A DNA stretch of 64,000 bases from Cristatella mucedo (GCA_009760855.2 WPIO01000142.1:553501-617500), one strand, 5' to 3'; positions 33,486 through 44,842 are shown, numbered from the stretch's first letter. The notes: generated from the letters alone by a model not told the origin. A program made the numbers and translations.

Positions 33486-33797
33486 GAGAGAGTGAGATAG
33501 AAACTGCCGTAATGTCGACGACTGATGATATCACCACGCGCTTTTAATCTATACACATCCACCGCTCACGTGTCCAGCAAAAGACCAGTGACTTCCAAAG
33601 CCATAGTCATGGTCGTAATGGCTTGCCACAACCTGAAAATCCTGGCTCGGCTACTGAATCTACCCATAAGTATACTCACCTAGAGTCCTTAATGACGGCA
33701 GCTTAGCCATAAGAGCCACTCAAAGTCACGACGGCAACTCAGAGATAAATTGCCGCACTAACTGTAGATCGCGGAGCATATCCGCTGCACGACTCAC

Positions 33798-34067
33798 CTG
33801 AGCATAGATGGTGAAAGGTGTGCGATTACGCCCCGTAATGACTCTTGAGTACCGTCCATGATTATGACCGATCGGCGACTCTGCCCAGTGACCACCAACT
33901 CTCGTTGTGGGTTTCCACCCCTCGGGCGGCTCCGTCCACAAGTCTTGGTCCCCTAGGGCTGCGTGCCACTGATCGTGTAGCCATAACAAAAACAAATGTA
34001 CAGAGTAAAATACTAGCGTCTGATAGAACAGAAACAAGGGTCTTTTTGAGACATTAGCCTCACTCAT
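33798..34067 (-). other. Candidate coding exon, unidentified
   Basis: A minus-strand frame of 113 codons starts at ATG 34067 and is not low in complexity. It has a hydrophobic segment (LFLFYQTLVFYSVHLFLLWL, about residues 11-30) and then a mixed polar region. After codon 90 a strong donor-like CAG/GTGAGT lies at the 33798/33797 boundary, so an exon could end there. I recognise no family, and no acceptor or further exon is identified. It may be chance. Confidence 0.2.
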
Positions 34068-34069
34068 AG

Positions 34070-34879
34070 TATAGCAGGGCTAAAGATGTTCTGGCTCAGC
34101 ACAAAACCTATAGATGGCTTTGGGCAGGGGCCGTCTGTAGCGATACTGAGCGCCGAAAAATGACTCCTTCCGGAGCGAGGATTGAGCGAGCAGCCTCAAA
34201 TAAGCTATCGGTCCGACGCTCAACCGATTGAAGCTATAGCGACTACTTCTCATTAGACGCACAGCGAAAGTCTAGAATGCCTCGGCAATACATTTTCCCT
34301 AATCTTCTCGAACCACATCTTATTGGACTGCTCGTGAATGAATGCGGATGTGCACAACTGAAAATTGGGAGCAGGGCTAAAAAAAAACATGACGTCTGGG
34401 GCTGCTGCTGCTGCCCTCGACGACCATAGCCACTGCACGCCGCAGAAAGTAAAGAGAAGTAAGGGAACGCCCTCCGAGCGGTCCCTTACTTCGCTGCTTT
34501 CGCCTCAGGCTCCCGAGCGAAACTCGGCTTTCAGCCGCCGAAAGAACGCATACGCTAATTAGTGCAAAGCCTAGCACTCCCTAATTGGCCAACCCTAGAT
34601 CTTCGGAAAGACCGTTTCAGGCCACAATGCACCATCCCGACGGGTGGCCGGATGAACATCGCGATGCGCGATGCCACGGTCTCGGCCTCGCCGCTCAGAG
34701 CTTAGGTTATCTCTCGAGCGAGCGTCGCACGCAGTATGCTCGCCGTCGCAGAACTCGCCGCGCACCTGTAATCCCTGTAATCCATGCAAATGTAGCGGCG
34801 AGCTGCGGCTTGAGCGGCGAAATGGCGGTCGTGACGCGATCGCCCCATCGATCAGCTGTTGTCGGGTAAGCAGGAGTGA
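34070..34879. other. Unassigned intergenic DNA
   Basis: No recognised gene. An 11-bp perfect inverted repeat (GAAGTAAGGGA, arms 34456-34466 and 34482-34492) is present. Confidence 0.4.
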
Positions 34880-35655
34880 AGCCGAAAAAAGCCACTAAAT
34901 CGTTGCAGCTGGTGATGAGTGTGGCTGCAATACCAGAGGCTTAGCCACGTGTCTCCTCTGCTGAAGGAGCGGCGAAGACTTCCGCCCAGTTAACCGATAC
35001 AGAGCGATGTTTTTACGCTGACCCTCGAGGCCTGCCGTGGCTTGGTTATTTCCTATCTATACTAGCTTATTTAACATCCTCTTCTTCATAACGACAGAAG
35101 AGCTTTTACGGCTATCGCTACCGCTTGCAGTGGCGATAAAGGATCGCCCACTGCAGGATGCGAAACCACGACCTCGTGACCGAGGTGGGTTACAGCAGCC
35201 GCCTTACTTGGTGTGCCATCGCGGCTCACCTGCTATCTAGCTGAGCCAGTTTCAGCCTCCTCTTCGTACCGTCAAGTCCTCTATAGACGATATATTAGCT
35301 GTTCTATTTCTACGCTTGAAGAACGTTGACGACAGACGCTATTGCTCTAGAGGTCCTAGACTGTGGAACTCGCCTCCACGTATCCGTTGGCAATGACATC
35401 TACTCTCCTGCTTCCGACTGTGGCACACCCTCTCCAGCCGTCCTAAGCGGCTACTTCCATGCTACTCGCTACCTTAACAGCCCTCCTGATTTAACTATGC
35501 TTCTCATTTTCCTTTTGTTGCGTGAGCTGAAGTCTGTTGGCTACGTCGTGCGTACCGGAAGCCACACGGGCTTAGAGAGAGCTACAGAAAACTCTCCTGC
35601 ATAGCACCTGCTGAATCTTTGTGGCTTTGTGGAGTTACAGACGGAGATATATCGC
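34880..35655 (+). mobile_element. LINE-B fragment interrupted by SINE-A
   Basis: The C-terminal region (TTGCAGCTGGTGATGAGTGT through LTLTHKAYHGL-like codons) continues after the SINE insertion at about 35240 with GAGCCAGTTTCAGCCTCCTC. It then has the CTAGACTGTGGAACTCGC block, the 3' UTR and the terminal CTTTGTGGAGTTACAGACGG. No intact frame. Confidence 0.82.
35060..35232 (-). mobile_element. SINE-A nested in LINE-B, with 7-bp target duplication
   Basis: A minus-strand SINE-A. The 3' part (GCTCTTCTGTCG hairpin arm) lies at 35085-35107, the body (GGCGATCCTTTATCGCC) follows, and the head lies near 35150-35225. The 7-bp CTATCTA flanks it at 35053-35059 and 35233-35239. The LINE-B sequence resumes in register after it. 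Confidence 0.85.
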
Positions 35656-35739
35656 TTTATCACAAAGCTTGCCTCCTTGACAGAGAGCTTCGGAGGCTAT
35701 GGAATAAAGAAGTTAGCCGGAGACGAACGAGACGACAAT

Positions 35740-36420
35740 ACCAACACGTCGTACTGTGGGCGCCGCCGCAGCTTAAAGCGCCCGTCGCTGCTTCGCGGTC
35801 GCGCCAGTCGGCCTCGCGATCAGCACACGCAAGAAATTTCGCCGCATTTGGCCGCGCGCCGGGCCGAGCGACGCCTGCAAGCGCGGCTCGCCTGTCGCGC
35901 CGCAGGCGTCGCTTTGCTCGGTGCTGCTCAAAAAACGGCTTCCCGGCTTTCCCGGCACCCAGCCGCTCGCACTAGTTGGTCGTCCGAGGGTGTTCTGCTG
36001 CTGCTGCTGCTTGCTTCTCTCTTCTCTCGCGGGAATCGATCACCTCTCCGCCTCCGCAGCGACAGCTTCCGGCGTCTTCAGTGGCCGCCGACCCGAGTCC
36101 GCACTTCTGAAGGCCGATAGAAGGCAGAGCACGTCTGAGCCGATTGAAGGCAGACGCGAGGCGAAGCGAGAAATCCGGTCAACCTGGATGGCAATATGGC
36201 GGCCGCGAAATGCGGCCGCATCGGGCGGCAAGCCCGTTGACGGTGCGAGCGTGTCGCCGAAAATATTTATCCCGCGAGACGGCGAAAAATGCGAGAGGCG
36301 TTTCTGAGTTAGAACGGACGAGAAAGTGAGAAGCATAGATGAGCAGCAGCAGCGAACAAGGACGGAGCGCAGGCGGCCGAGTAGGCAGCAGGGCGAAGAT
36401 CTCGCCGCAGCGGACACGAG
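35740..36420. promoter_or_regulatory. CpG-rich island, possible promoter
   Basis: A GC-rich stretch between LINE debris, with an ATGGCGGCCGC motif (36196-36206). Overlapping frames on both strands have no known domain. Function is inferred from composition only. Confidence 0.33.
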
Positions 36421-36820
36421 TTGCGGAAGTCAGTTAAAGTTTTGGGTTTCGCAGAGCGAAAGATTCCTTCGCCCAATACTCTTTAGGCGGACGAAGGAAG
36501 TAGGTAGTTGTGGCAGAGTTTTCCTCATTTCTTCAGGCAGGCAGGTGCGAACGAGCCAAGGATGGACGGCCTTGTGGGTCTGACTGAGACTTTCGCTAGC
36601 AGCCTGTCAAAGCGAAAAAGTAGCCATTGATTTCTTAGCCAAGAATACACAACGCTAAATATCTGGACCGGAAAACGTAACCTATCAGCTGAAAATGCGC
36701 GGTGGCAATTTTTTGCGCGTCTTCTCAAAGCGTCGATCGCGGCAGTCTAGATAAGCGAGAAACGTTGAGCGCAGTAGTAGCATCAGTTAGAGAGCCAAGG
36801 TGGAGAGTGTTTCCAGCCTC

Positions 36821-36863
<43 letters not shown>

Positions 36864-37164
36864 TATGAATGCGACGAATGGTCACGAAACGTTTCTTCAC
36901 TCGTGGGCAGGCCATAAGCCTTGCAAGAGGGCGTGCGTTGGTTCCCAGATGAATCTGTGCGAGAGTGCAAGCATATTTTTCCGTCACACCCGCACGGCGG
37001 CAGACATACGGAGATACGCAAGCCACATAAGTTGTTTTGCCAATATCCAGACCGGTAGACGGCGGTGATCCTAAAATACCCAGGGCTTCTTTTTTCTCTC
37101 AAAAACTGAATACCTGCCAGTCGGCCCTAAACATATTTGTTAGACTGTAAACAATTTTACTGGC
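36421..37164. other. Unassigned DNA with (GA)n
   Basis: A (GA)n microsatellite lies at 36823-36860. No recognised gene. Confidence 0.5.
36823..36860 (+). repeat. (GA)n microsatellite
   Basis: A pure GA tract of about 38 bp. Confidence 0.97.
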
Positions 37165-39078
37165 CAATGCTGAGAGGTCTGACTGCGTAGATATTAACGG
37201 CTCAGCCGAAACGTTTTCAGCCTTCTTTACTAAAAACATTGTGCGAATTCGTGCCTCTATAAAGTATCCTCCGAGTAAAGCGATTGTGGAATCACAACCT
37301 GTGACCTTCCTTAAAAGGTTTTCCGAGGTTTCTACATGTGAAGTGGCTACCTTAATAAGGTCAAGCAAATAGAGTTCTTCCCCTGAAGACTCTAAACTAT
37401 CATATCTGTAGTCTTCACTGGCAGACCAACCTACAATAACCGAGATTGTTAATGCTTCTTTGGAAAAAGGGGTTTTACCCAAGTCCTTCAAATCAGCAAT
37501 CGCTAGTCCCATACTTAAAAAGCCTGGATTAGATACTGAGATCCTTGTAAGCTATCGCCTATTTTACCTTCTTCCTTACTTGTCAAAGAGTCTTGATAAA
37601 TTGTGGCTAAGCAGTTGTTTGCCCCTATTGAAAAGAATGAAATGTCAGAAACATTTTAATCAGGGTTAAAGAGGCAGCTCTCCACTGAAACTGCTCTCCT
37701 CCGTGATAACAATGACATTCTACGTGGCAACGACGACGGGAATGTCACTGCCCTAGCTCTGCTAGATCTGTCTGCTGCCTTCGACACCATTGATCACGAA
37801 GTTCTGCTTGAACGATTGAGAACAACGATCGGTCTTGCAGACGAAGCAATGGCGTGGTTTATATCATACTTGTCTGATCGTGTTCAATCCGTGTCGTGTG
37901 GGGGTCAGGTCTCAGACATGAGAAGGGTTACCTGTGGAGTCCCTCAAGGGTCTGTACTCGGTCCCTTGCTGTTCTCCATGTATACACAACCTCTGGGAAA
38001 AGTGATTAAGGCCCATGGAATAGGATATCACTTCTATGCTGACGATACTCAGTTGTATTTGTCATTCAAACCGTCGGAATCTGCTGCAGCAACTGAGAAA
38101 CTGAATGCTTGCCTTGCCGACATTCGATCCTGGATGTCGGAAAACTTCCTGAAATTAAATGACGATAAAACCGAACTGCTGCTCGTAGGACATCCTAAGC
38201 GTGTGGCTGAATTAAAAGGCTTTGATCTTCTAATAGGTGATGCTGTTGTGTAACCATTACTACGTGCTGTAAATTTAGGTGTGGTTTCGACAGCGGCCCA
38301 AATTTTAATAGCTTCATTCAGAAGACTGCTTCTACAGCTGGCTAACACGTCAGATCCCTATCCAAGATTAGGAGCTGTCTTCCACAGTGGCTTGCAAAAA
38401 ACTTAAGTAGCCCCTCGGTCCTGTCTCGGCTTGATCATTGCAAACTCACTTTTAGCTGGGCTACCAAAGAAAGCAACTAGGTCACTGCAGCTGGCTGTGA
38501 ATATGGCTACAAAGCTAGTCTTCAATTCCCAGAGGTTTGAGCACGTGTATCCTTTGCTAAAAGAGCTATGATGAATGCCGGTTGATCAACGGATACAGAG
38601 AAAAGTTCTTACGCTGACCCACAAGGCCTACCACGGCTTGGCTCCTTCGTACCAAGCTGAACTGCTGCATCAGTTTCAGCATCCTCATGCCCACCTCAGG
38701 TCTTGTGTGGACAATAAATTAGCTGCTGCATTTCTCTGCTTAAAGACCGTTGGCGACAGAAGCTTTAGCTCTGCAGGTCCTAGACTGTGGAACTCGCTTT
38801 CACAATTCTTACGCAACGACAACTACTCTCCAACTGCCGACTATGGCTCATTCTTTTCAGCGGTCCTGAGCTGCTACTTTTAGGCTATTCACTACCTCAC
38901 ATGCTCTCATGACTCTGCTCCGCTTACCACTTTCTCTTTGTTGCTGGAGATGAAGTTAGTGGGCTACCGAATGCGTACCGAAAGCTGCTTAGGCCGTGAG
39001 TTCGCTGTACAAAACTCTCCTGCTTAACACCCGCATAGTCTGTATGGCTTTGTGGAGTTACAGACGGAGATACATGTG
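37165..39078 (+). mobile_element. LINE-B, longest copy
   Basis: A second L2/CR1-type LINE, 5'-truncated in the region before RT. From about 37185 the + strand reads in broken frames as NGSAETFSAFFTKNIVRIRA, then a pre-RT stretch ITEIVNASLEKGVLPKSFK and ASPILKKPGLD, matching the family's RT entry. Next come LLDLSAAFDTIDHEVLLERL (37763-37820), VPQGSVLGPLLF, YHFYADDTQLYLSF with the catalytic YADD, and LNDDKTELLLVG. The C-terminal domain (38575 on) holds LTLTHKAYHGLAPSY and SAGPRLWNSL. The 3' UTR ends at CTTTGTGGAGTTACAGACGG near 39068. Stops and frameshifts break the gene. The 3' end does not resemble L2A. Confidence 0.9.
37816..38253 (+). pseudogene. LINE-B reverse transcriptase core remnant
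   Basis: A 145-codon open piece of the RT palm. It has GVPQGSVLGPLLF near residue 43, YADD near 74, and LNDDKTELLLVG near 117. The upstream AFDTIDH block is in the same reading direction but precedes this frame's first Met. The frame stops at 38253, whereas the family continues. Confidence 0.88.
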
Positions 39079-39384
39079 CCATAGTCGGCAGCAGCAGAGC
39101 AGATGCCTCTGCATAAGAATCGTGGGAGTGAGCTCCTCCACACTTTAGGATCTGCAGAGCGAAAACTTCTGTCGCCAATGATCTTGAAGTATCGTAGGGA
39201 ATATAATAGCTAACGTATCGTCCAAGGAGCATCTGAGGGTGCGAAAAGGCTGACACTGGTGCAGAAGTTCAGCTAGGCAGGAACGCGCCAAGCCACGGCC
39301 GACTTTTTGGGTCAGCTTAAGACCTTTCCTTGTTATCTGCTGTTCAACAGGGAGCCGTTGCAGCTCCTTAGGCAAAGAATACAC
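39079..39384 (-). mobile_element. LINE-B fragment, inverted neighbour
   Basis: The minus-strand reading gives the C-terminal domain block (VEQQITRKGLKLTQKVGRGL at about 39300, then a counterpart of GACGATACGTTAGCTAT) and ends at GCCGACTATGGCAC at 39079. It abuts the 3' end of the + strand copy, giving a tail-to-tail arrangement of the same family. Confidence 0.8.
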
Positions 39385-40684
39385 ATGGCTGCTGAAACTT
39401 AATGATTTTTTTAACTAGCGTTGCAACCACATTGGTCACCATATGCTGTAGAATAATGACTTTTGTGTTAGCTCAGCCAAAATGGAATTTTCATAATTAA
39501 GCCTAGAAAATACCATTGAGCTTGTTGAATCGTTTGCAAGACACCGTGCTAGACAGTCCCTAATCTTAGATAGGGATCAAACGTTATGGCTAGCTTTGGA
39601 GGCAGTTTTATGCGTGAAACTTTTAAAATGTAGGTAGTTGTTAAAGTCAAAACATACATTCCTAGCACAGCAGCATTGCCAATTACAAGAGAAACTTCTT
39701 CTAGTCCAGGCGCACGCATCTTTCGAGTATCAGTTCCGTGTTATCGTCTTTAAGTTTAAAGATATTTTCCGACATCTAGGAGCAAATGTTTGCAAGGCAA
39801 GCATTCAGGTTATCATTCGCATTAGCAGATTCCGATGCTTAAAACGACAAATAAACGCCGAGTGTCATCACCATAAGAGTGAAAGCCGATTCCACGGACC
39901 CGAATGACTTTTTCTAGAGGTTCCATTTCAATTAGAACAGCAAGTACTGAGAATGAAACACTGCTGGTCTGCACCAGTGATTAGACTGGTGGCTGAGACG
40001 TAACCACCATACGATACGGATTGAAAATTATCGGAACAGAATGCTTTGAATCACGTGCCAGTGCCTCATCTGTAAGACCGGCCGTTCGTTCCCGATCGTT
40101 CAAGCATGAACGATCGCGATCAGCAATGTTGAACGAAGCAAATAGATCGAAGCAGCCATTGAGGGCCATTGGGCGGTGACATTCCCGTCGTCGTCGTTAG
40201 ATAGGATGCGTTCGGTTCGTGCAAGAAGAAAGCAGTTTCAGTGGATAATAGTGTCGATTGAATTCCGACTAAAGTCTCAGCTGGTGACTTCTCTCTGTTC
40301 CTGGGTCAGCTTTTCCTTCACTCCAGGGAACTCTTTTTTTTTGTTCCTGTGTGATTTAGCGTTCGCACTTGCTATGCGCCAATTCAGCGTGTACACGTGC
40401 TTGTAGCCGTTGGCCTTACTAAGCTGCGGCCATGAGTTTTTTGACTCTTTGCTTAAGCATGCTGGGAAAAGTACGATAGTCGCTTACTTTGGCTCGTCTT
40501 GAACCTGTGCAAGCAACTAACTCCGTGGTTAGTAACTTTTTGGCAACGAGCTGCAAAGCTCCTGGGAAAACCTAGGGTGCTATACAAACGACATTTTTTC
40601 TTACTATTGTTATCATTATTGCGTAAGCTGCTCACAAAATTCAGCAATAGCGTAGGCGCTCGTGCAAAAATTTCCGAGTACGAT
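39385..40684. other. Unassigned intergenic DNA
   Basis: No recognised gene. A perfect 10-bp inverted repeat (CGATCGTTCA, arms 40093-40102 and 40107-40116) is present. A possible SINE or L2 tail remnant (AGGGTGCTATACAAACGACA) lies near 40574. Confidence 0.4.
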
Positions 40685-41098
40685 TAAGAAATTGGAACGA
40701 TTAAAGCTTACAATCGGCTTTGCCAGCACATCTCCTGTTGAATCTGCACGAAATCTGGGTGTCCTGTTTAAAGGTGACCTTTTATTAGACGACCACATCA
40801 GCTAAACAGCCAAGTCTGCCTACTTTCAGCTACAGAACATTGCCGAAAGTTCGGGCTTGTGTAGACAGGGATACCACAGCTAAATTAGTCCATTCACTTG
40901 TGACATCCCATCTCGACTTCAGTAACTCACTACTCGCTGGTCTACCGGCCAGTGCACTACAGTACAGTTGGTGAAAATCTCTGCCGCTAGGCTTGTCTGT
41001 CTTGAGCACCAACGTTTCCACATCACACACACATACTGCCCAGAAAGAAATTAAATTCTCTGACGGTGCTAATATAAATTTATCATTAATATTATTCT
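40685..41098 (+). mobile_element. L2A LINE copy, internally deleted
   Basis: An RT C-terminal piece starts at KLERLKLTIGF-like codons (40690) and runs through the DDHIS region to the CLEHQRFHI region at about 41010. It then jumps to the stem-loop (CCCAGAAAGAAATTAAATTC, TCTGACGGTGC) and an ATT-rich tail. Confidence 0.82.
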
Positions 41099-41099
41099 T

Positions 41100-41172
41100 A
41101 TGTCAGGGGATGTCAGGACGTCAGTTGGGAGTGACTTCCAATCTTAGGGAGCGTATGAACAAAAGGTACTGG
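41100..41172 (-). mobile_element. L2A fragment
   Basis: GTCAGGGGATGTCAGGACG and TTGGGAGTGACTTCC match the minus-strand version of the C-terminal L2A block (compare 31160-31215). It directly abuts the tail of the + strand copy. Confidence 0.65.
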
Positions 41173-41676
41173 TGACGTATGGTGGCGGCTGGAATTTGAG
41201 CATTTGTCACGGAGTTCTCGGCCTCGATGCTCCAACTAGACAGTACCCGCAACTACTCGCGGCCTTAAAAACCCATTCCTTGGGATGGGGTCTGCAGCGG
41301 CCAACGGTGACCTAATGGTCTTGCTGCATCGTGCCGCTCGCAATCCGAACGCAGTGCGGAGACTAAAGACTTCTTTTAAATCGGTTCTTTGCCTTGCTAC
41401 GCATGCGCTAGCTTGCGGGAGCTAAAATTAGGATGAAGAAGGAGCCAAGTAAATGCTAGTCTTCAGTCAGCGGCCAGTATTTTCTCACTATCGCTAAGGG
41501 TATCGCAGCCCAGCTTCCAGTCATTCAGTCAATGCAACAAGCCAATTAGCTATAAGGCAAGAGTACGGGTTACCAGCCGTGTATTTGCGGTTGAGTAGAA
41601 GACTTAAGTAAGACGACGTCAAGAAATATTTGCAGCCAATTGCAGATCATCCCGACATCCCGTTTTCGCGATGTCT

Positions 41677-41678
<2 letters not shown>

Positions 41679-41719
<41 letters not shown>
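41679..41719. repeat. (TA)n microsatellite
   Basis: A pure TA tract of about 40 bp. Confidence 0.97.
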
Positions 41720-41720
<1 letters not shown>

Positions 41721-42389
41721 CATTCCTTGCCACTTTGCGTTTGCCTTTTGCAGTTTCACTATATCACGGTTTGCTCAAGTAAGTGTTTATTCATTAATAA
41801 GTTGATCGAGATAGTGAAAATGATACAGTGCGTGTTCGGTTGTCTGAGTCAATTATATATTTGTGTATTACAAGTTAAATAAAAATTAGTGTACGTATGG
41901 AACGCGGAAGAAGAAGACGACGCACCTGCTGAAGATATTGCAATATCTGAAGACTCTCCTAGTAAAGCCGTGCCTTCAGAGAAGTAGTAGCCTTACCTTT
42001 CTTTGACGTGCAGTACATCTCTTTATTTTCATCGCTGCATCATCGAACACGTTTCCTTATTGTCGCAGGTTAGTGGATATGTCAGAGAACAAGAAATTTC
42101 TGCAATCAAATGTACAATATTAATAACACGATATTTGTAACGTACATTATGTTTTTTTCTCTTATCTTGTCTAATATATTGCGTAATACGAGTGCACTGG
42201 TGACTAAAGGGGTGTTGTTTCATCTCCAGATGATCTAATAATTTTAAAAACCATATTTAGAGAATCTTAAAAAGGTTTTCTATGATTTAACTACAAAAAT
42301 ATTCAAATTATAAATAAAAATTCTACTTCGCCGAAATGTACTTATTGCGGTAGAGTCTGGAACTGATTAATCACGATAAACGAGGAATT

Positions 42390-42505
42390 AATATATATAT
42401 ATATATATATATATTTGTATATTTGTATATATATATATATTTGTATATATATATATATATATATTTGTATATATATATATATATTTGTATATGTATATGT
42501 GTGTG
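42390..42505. repeat. (TA)n with TTTGTATA interruptions
   Basis: TA runs are interrupted four times by TTTG at irregular spacing, ending in a short (TG)n. Confidence 0.95.
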
Positions 42506-42589
42506 TGTTGCTATATAAGCTGTTATAAAAGCATTACCAAGCGATCGGGGGTAACATCCGCAAGCAGCAGGCGTAGTTAAGCAGGTAGA

Positions 42590-42960
42590 GGCACACGAAA
42601 GACGAATCATAAAGACTCATGAAATGCTGTCACAAACAGATGCGTTTTTAAGCTTGTTTTAAATTCGTCATGTCAGGGGACGTTGTGACGTGCGCCGGCA
42701 GTGGGCTCCAGACTTTGGAAGCATAACAATTCCCTTTGCAGCAAATGTAAAGTGCCTAGAAAGAGATTAAGTTCTCTGAGGGCGCTTTATCAAGTGCATG
42801 ATTATTATTATTATTATGAACTAAATGCACGGTCTCCAACGGTTTTGAGGTTTGTACAAGGTATGGCTAAACGATTCGAGTATGAACAGCGATTATACGA
42901 TTCTTCCTCTGGTGAGGGACTAGTTCTGATTGGCTGATGCCGGAGAATGAAGGGCCTGAG
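42590..42960 (-). mobile_element. L2A fragment, host of a nested L2A insertion
   Basis: The minus-strand C-terminal block starts at 42595 (AAAGACGAATCATAAAGACTC) and reads to GGAAGCATA at 42725. It resumes at 42818 with GAACTAAATGCACGGTCTCC and continues to about 42960. The intervening 92 bp is a separate insertion. Confidence 0.85.
42726..42817 (+). mobile_element. 92-bp L2A tail inserted into an older L2A
   Basis: Only the last stretch of L2A is present: CCCTTTGCAGCAAATGTAAA, the stem-loop (GTGCCTAGAAAGAGATTAAG, TTCTCTGAGGGCGC), TTTATCAAGTGCATG and (ATT)5. The host sequence continues in register on both sides, so the boundaries are clear. It is well conserved, hence younger than the host. 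Confidence 0.92.
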
Positions 42961-43770
42961 GAAGAGTATGTCGCGTCGTCGTCCGCTGCTCTATGGGGCT
43001 TCTCGGATGTAAAAAACGTAAACATCGTGTTCACGCATCCGTTTCTACTGGCCTCTTGAAACTTAGGTAAAAAGGCAGCCCGATGGCAGCTGATTTTTGT
43101 ATGCTCTTAGGACGAAATACCACTAAGAAATACTCATTTAAAAGTAGTTTTAATAAGGAACAGAGAGTAGCTCCGGAGAGCGTGCGTGTGAGCCGTAGGG
43201 CGGCCGGCCTGAAATACCGAGTCTACGGTACTGGGTGCGTCGGGGTGGGGACGCCGCTGATTAATAGCAGCAGCTGACGGAACGGAACCAAACGGACGGT
43301 CCGAGTAGCCACCGCCACCGCCCAGAGGCTTCTTCAGCAACCACACGCTGCTGTGCGGTAGCTGGCACTGCTATAGATTTAGTGACCTCATTCGCTTGCG
43401 TAAACCGACAAAGCCTGGGTGACCTTCACACCGCTTGCATGTGGCTATTCGTTATTGCTCGCTCCAGAACTCGAATGATTTGAACAGGTCTTGAAGTTCG
43501 AGAACCGCTGGATTAAAAGCCTGCATCAAAATCGAGGAAAAGCTGCAGTTAACTCTCGGATCTGTTTGTCTGCTACGGTCTCGCATATTTTTATGCACAA
43601 GAGTCTTTTGTACCTTTTACTCGCTTGCAGACCTGAGGCAATAGAGCCGCGCGGTTTGTCATTAACCGCGAAACGATCTGGATTACTAGCTTACTATCTC
43701 CTTATAAAAGCCCCGTACGGACATAAGTATAGGAATGAGTTACCCGAGTAGGGTGCCGCAAGAAAGGGCC
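42961..43770. other. Unassigned intergenic DNA
   Basis: No recognised gene. Short frames near 43083-43346 on both strands lack known motifs. Confidence 0.4.
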
Positions 43771-43932
43771 AAATAATAACGATAATAGTAATAATAAAAT
43801 TCATTTGTATAGCACTCTAAGAGAACTTGATTTCTATTCAGGCGCTTCACATGTGCCTCGGGGCTCGAGCCCAAGCCCTCTCCAGACCTTGGTCGGGGCG
43901 AGCACCTTAACCGCAGGGCCAAACCAGCTGCC
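43771..43932 (-). mobile_element. SINE-B copy
   Basis: The minus strand has a tRNA-like head (AGCTGGTTTGGCCCTGCGG, GGTTAAGGTGCTCGCCC), a B-box (GGGCTCGAGCCCC), a linker (GAGGCACATGTGAAGCGCC) and the L2A-like tail (AGTTCTCTTAGAGTGCTATA), then an ATT-type end (43771-43800). Confidence 0.87.
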
Positions 43933-44026
43933 AACCTTCATCGCACGCTTGTAATCGCCACCCACCGCATTTATTTTGCGCTTGAGGAAAACTATAATTC
44001 TATTAATATAATGTATTACTATATTT

Positions 44027-44176
44027 ACTATAATTCATTTGCATAGCGCTCTAAGAGAACTCAGTCCAGGCGCTGCGCAAATGCCGCAGGGCTCAACCCA
44101 CGACCTCGACCGTCCTAGACATTCACCTTGACCCCGGCAGTCAAAGGCGTGCACTTTAACGCCTGGGCCGAACCTG
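44027..44176 (-). mobile_element. SINE-B copy
   Basis: A diverged minus-strand copy. It has an L2A-like tail (GAGTTCTCTTAGAGCGCTAT) and a B-box region (GAGGTCGTGGGTTGAGCCC). The head contains an insertion relative to the copy at 22174. Confidence 0.8.
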
Positions 44177-44832
44177 GGCGAGCGGGCCATCTCGGCCCCG
44201 GGTTACTCCAGAAAAGTGCTGAAATACTGGAGCTGGCTTTCGCCTTTCGTCTACGGCTCGCGGCTGGGAGCTACGGCTCGCGACTAGTGAAGGAACGCTG
44301 CGCCGGACCGAACGCCCACAAGCGGAGAGGTCGCACAGCTGCAGGAGGCCGATGCACTTGTATCGCCCCGCTGCATCGCTGCAGCGCTGCATCAAGTGAG
44401 CGCCCCGGGGCGCCGCCGCGCCACTGCGCGCTCGCCGAGCGCAGCGGGTCGCTTGGGCGCGCGCGAACAATCGAACGGCTCGCAGCAATCATGCGGAGTG
44501 ATGTCAATTTTATTCGCGCACAGCCGCCGCCGCCGCCCAAGCAGGCGGGCTTCCGGCGCGCTGCTCTGCTTCTGTGGGCTCTCCGCGCGCTCTCATCGCG
44601 CGTCGGAAGCGCCAGCGCGCGTTGCCGGCGCTCGCTGCTCGAAGCGCAGCGGGCGCTGGAGAAGTTGCCGCAGAAGGGGCGCGGCCGCCTGCGCCTGCGA
44701 GCTCTTCCACTGCAGCAGAGTACGCCGGCCCAATTTGTCGGGTACCCCGGATCTACGACAGCGCCGCACAGACGCCAGTGAAACTCGATCTGTTGGAGCG
44801 AGGCACGCATATGGACAAATGGATCGTTCTGC

Positions 44833-44842
<10 letters not shown>
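44177..44842. promoter_or_regulatory. GC-rich island beside a polypyrimidine tract
   Basis: CpG-rich, with overlapping Arg/Ala/Ser-rich frames on both strands and no known domain. It is bounded on the right by the long (CT)n tract. A promoter role is only a guess from composition. Confidence 0.3.

Larger units (their letters stand above)
41173..42589. other. Unassigned DNA with AT microsatellites
   Basis: No recognised gene. (TA)n tracts at 41679-41719 and 42390-42505 dominate. Confidence 0.45.

Noticed and set aside
41640-41882. Small protein with an Ile/Tyr run
   Set aside because: The run is the translation of a (TA)n microsatellite, and the rest has no recognisable motif.
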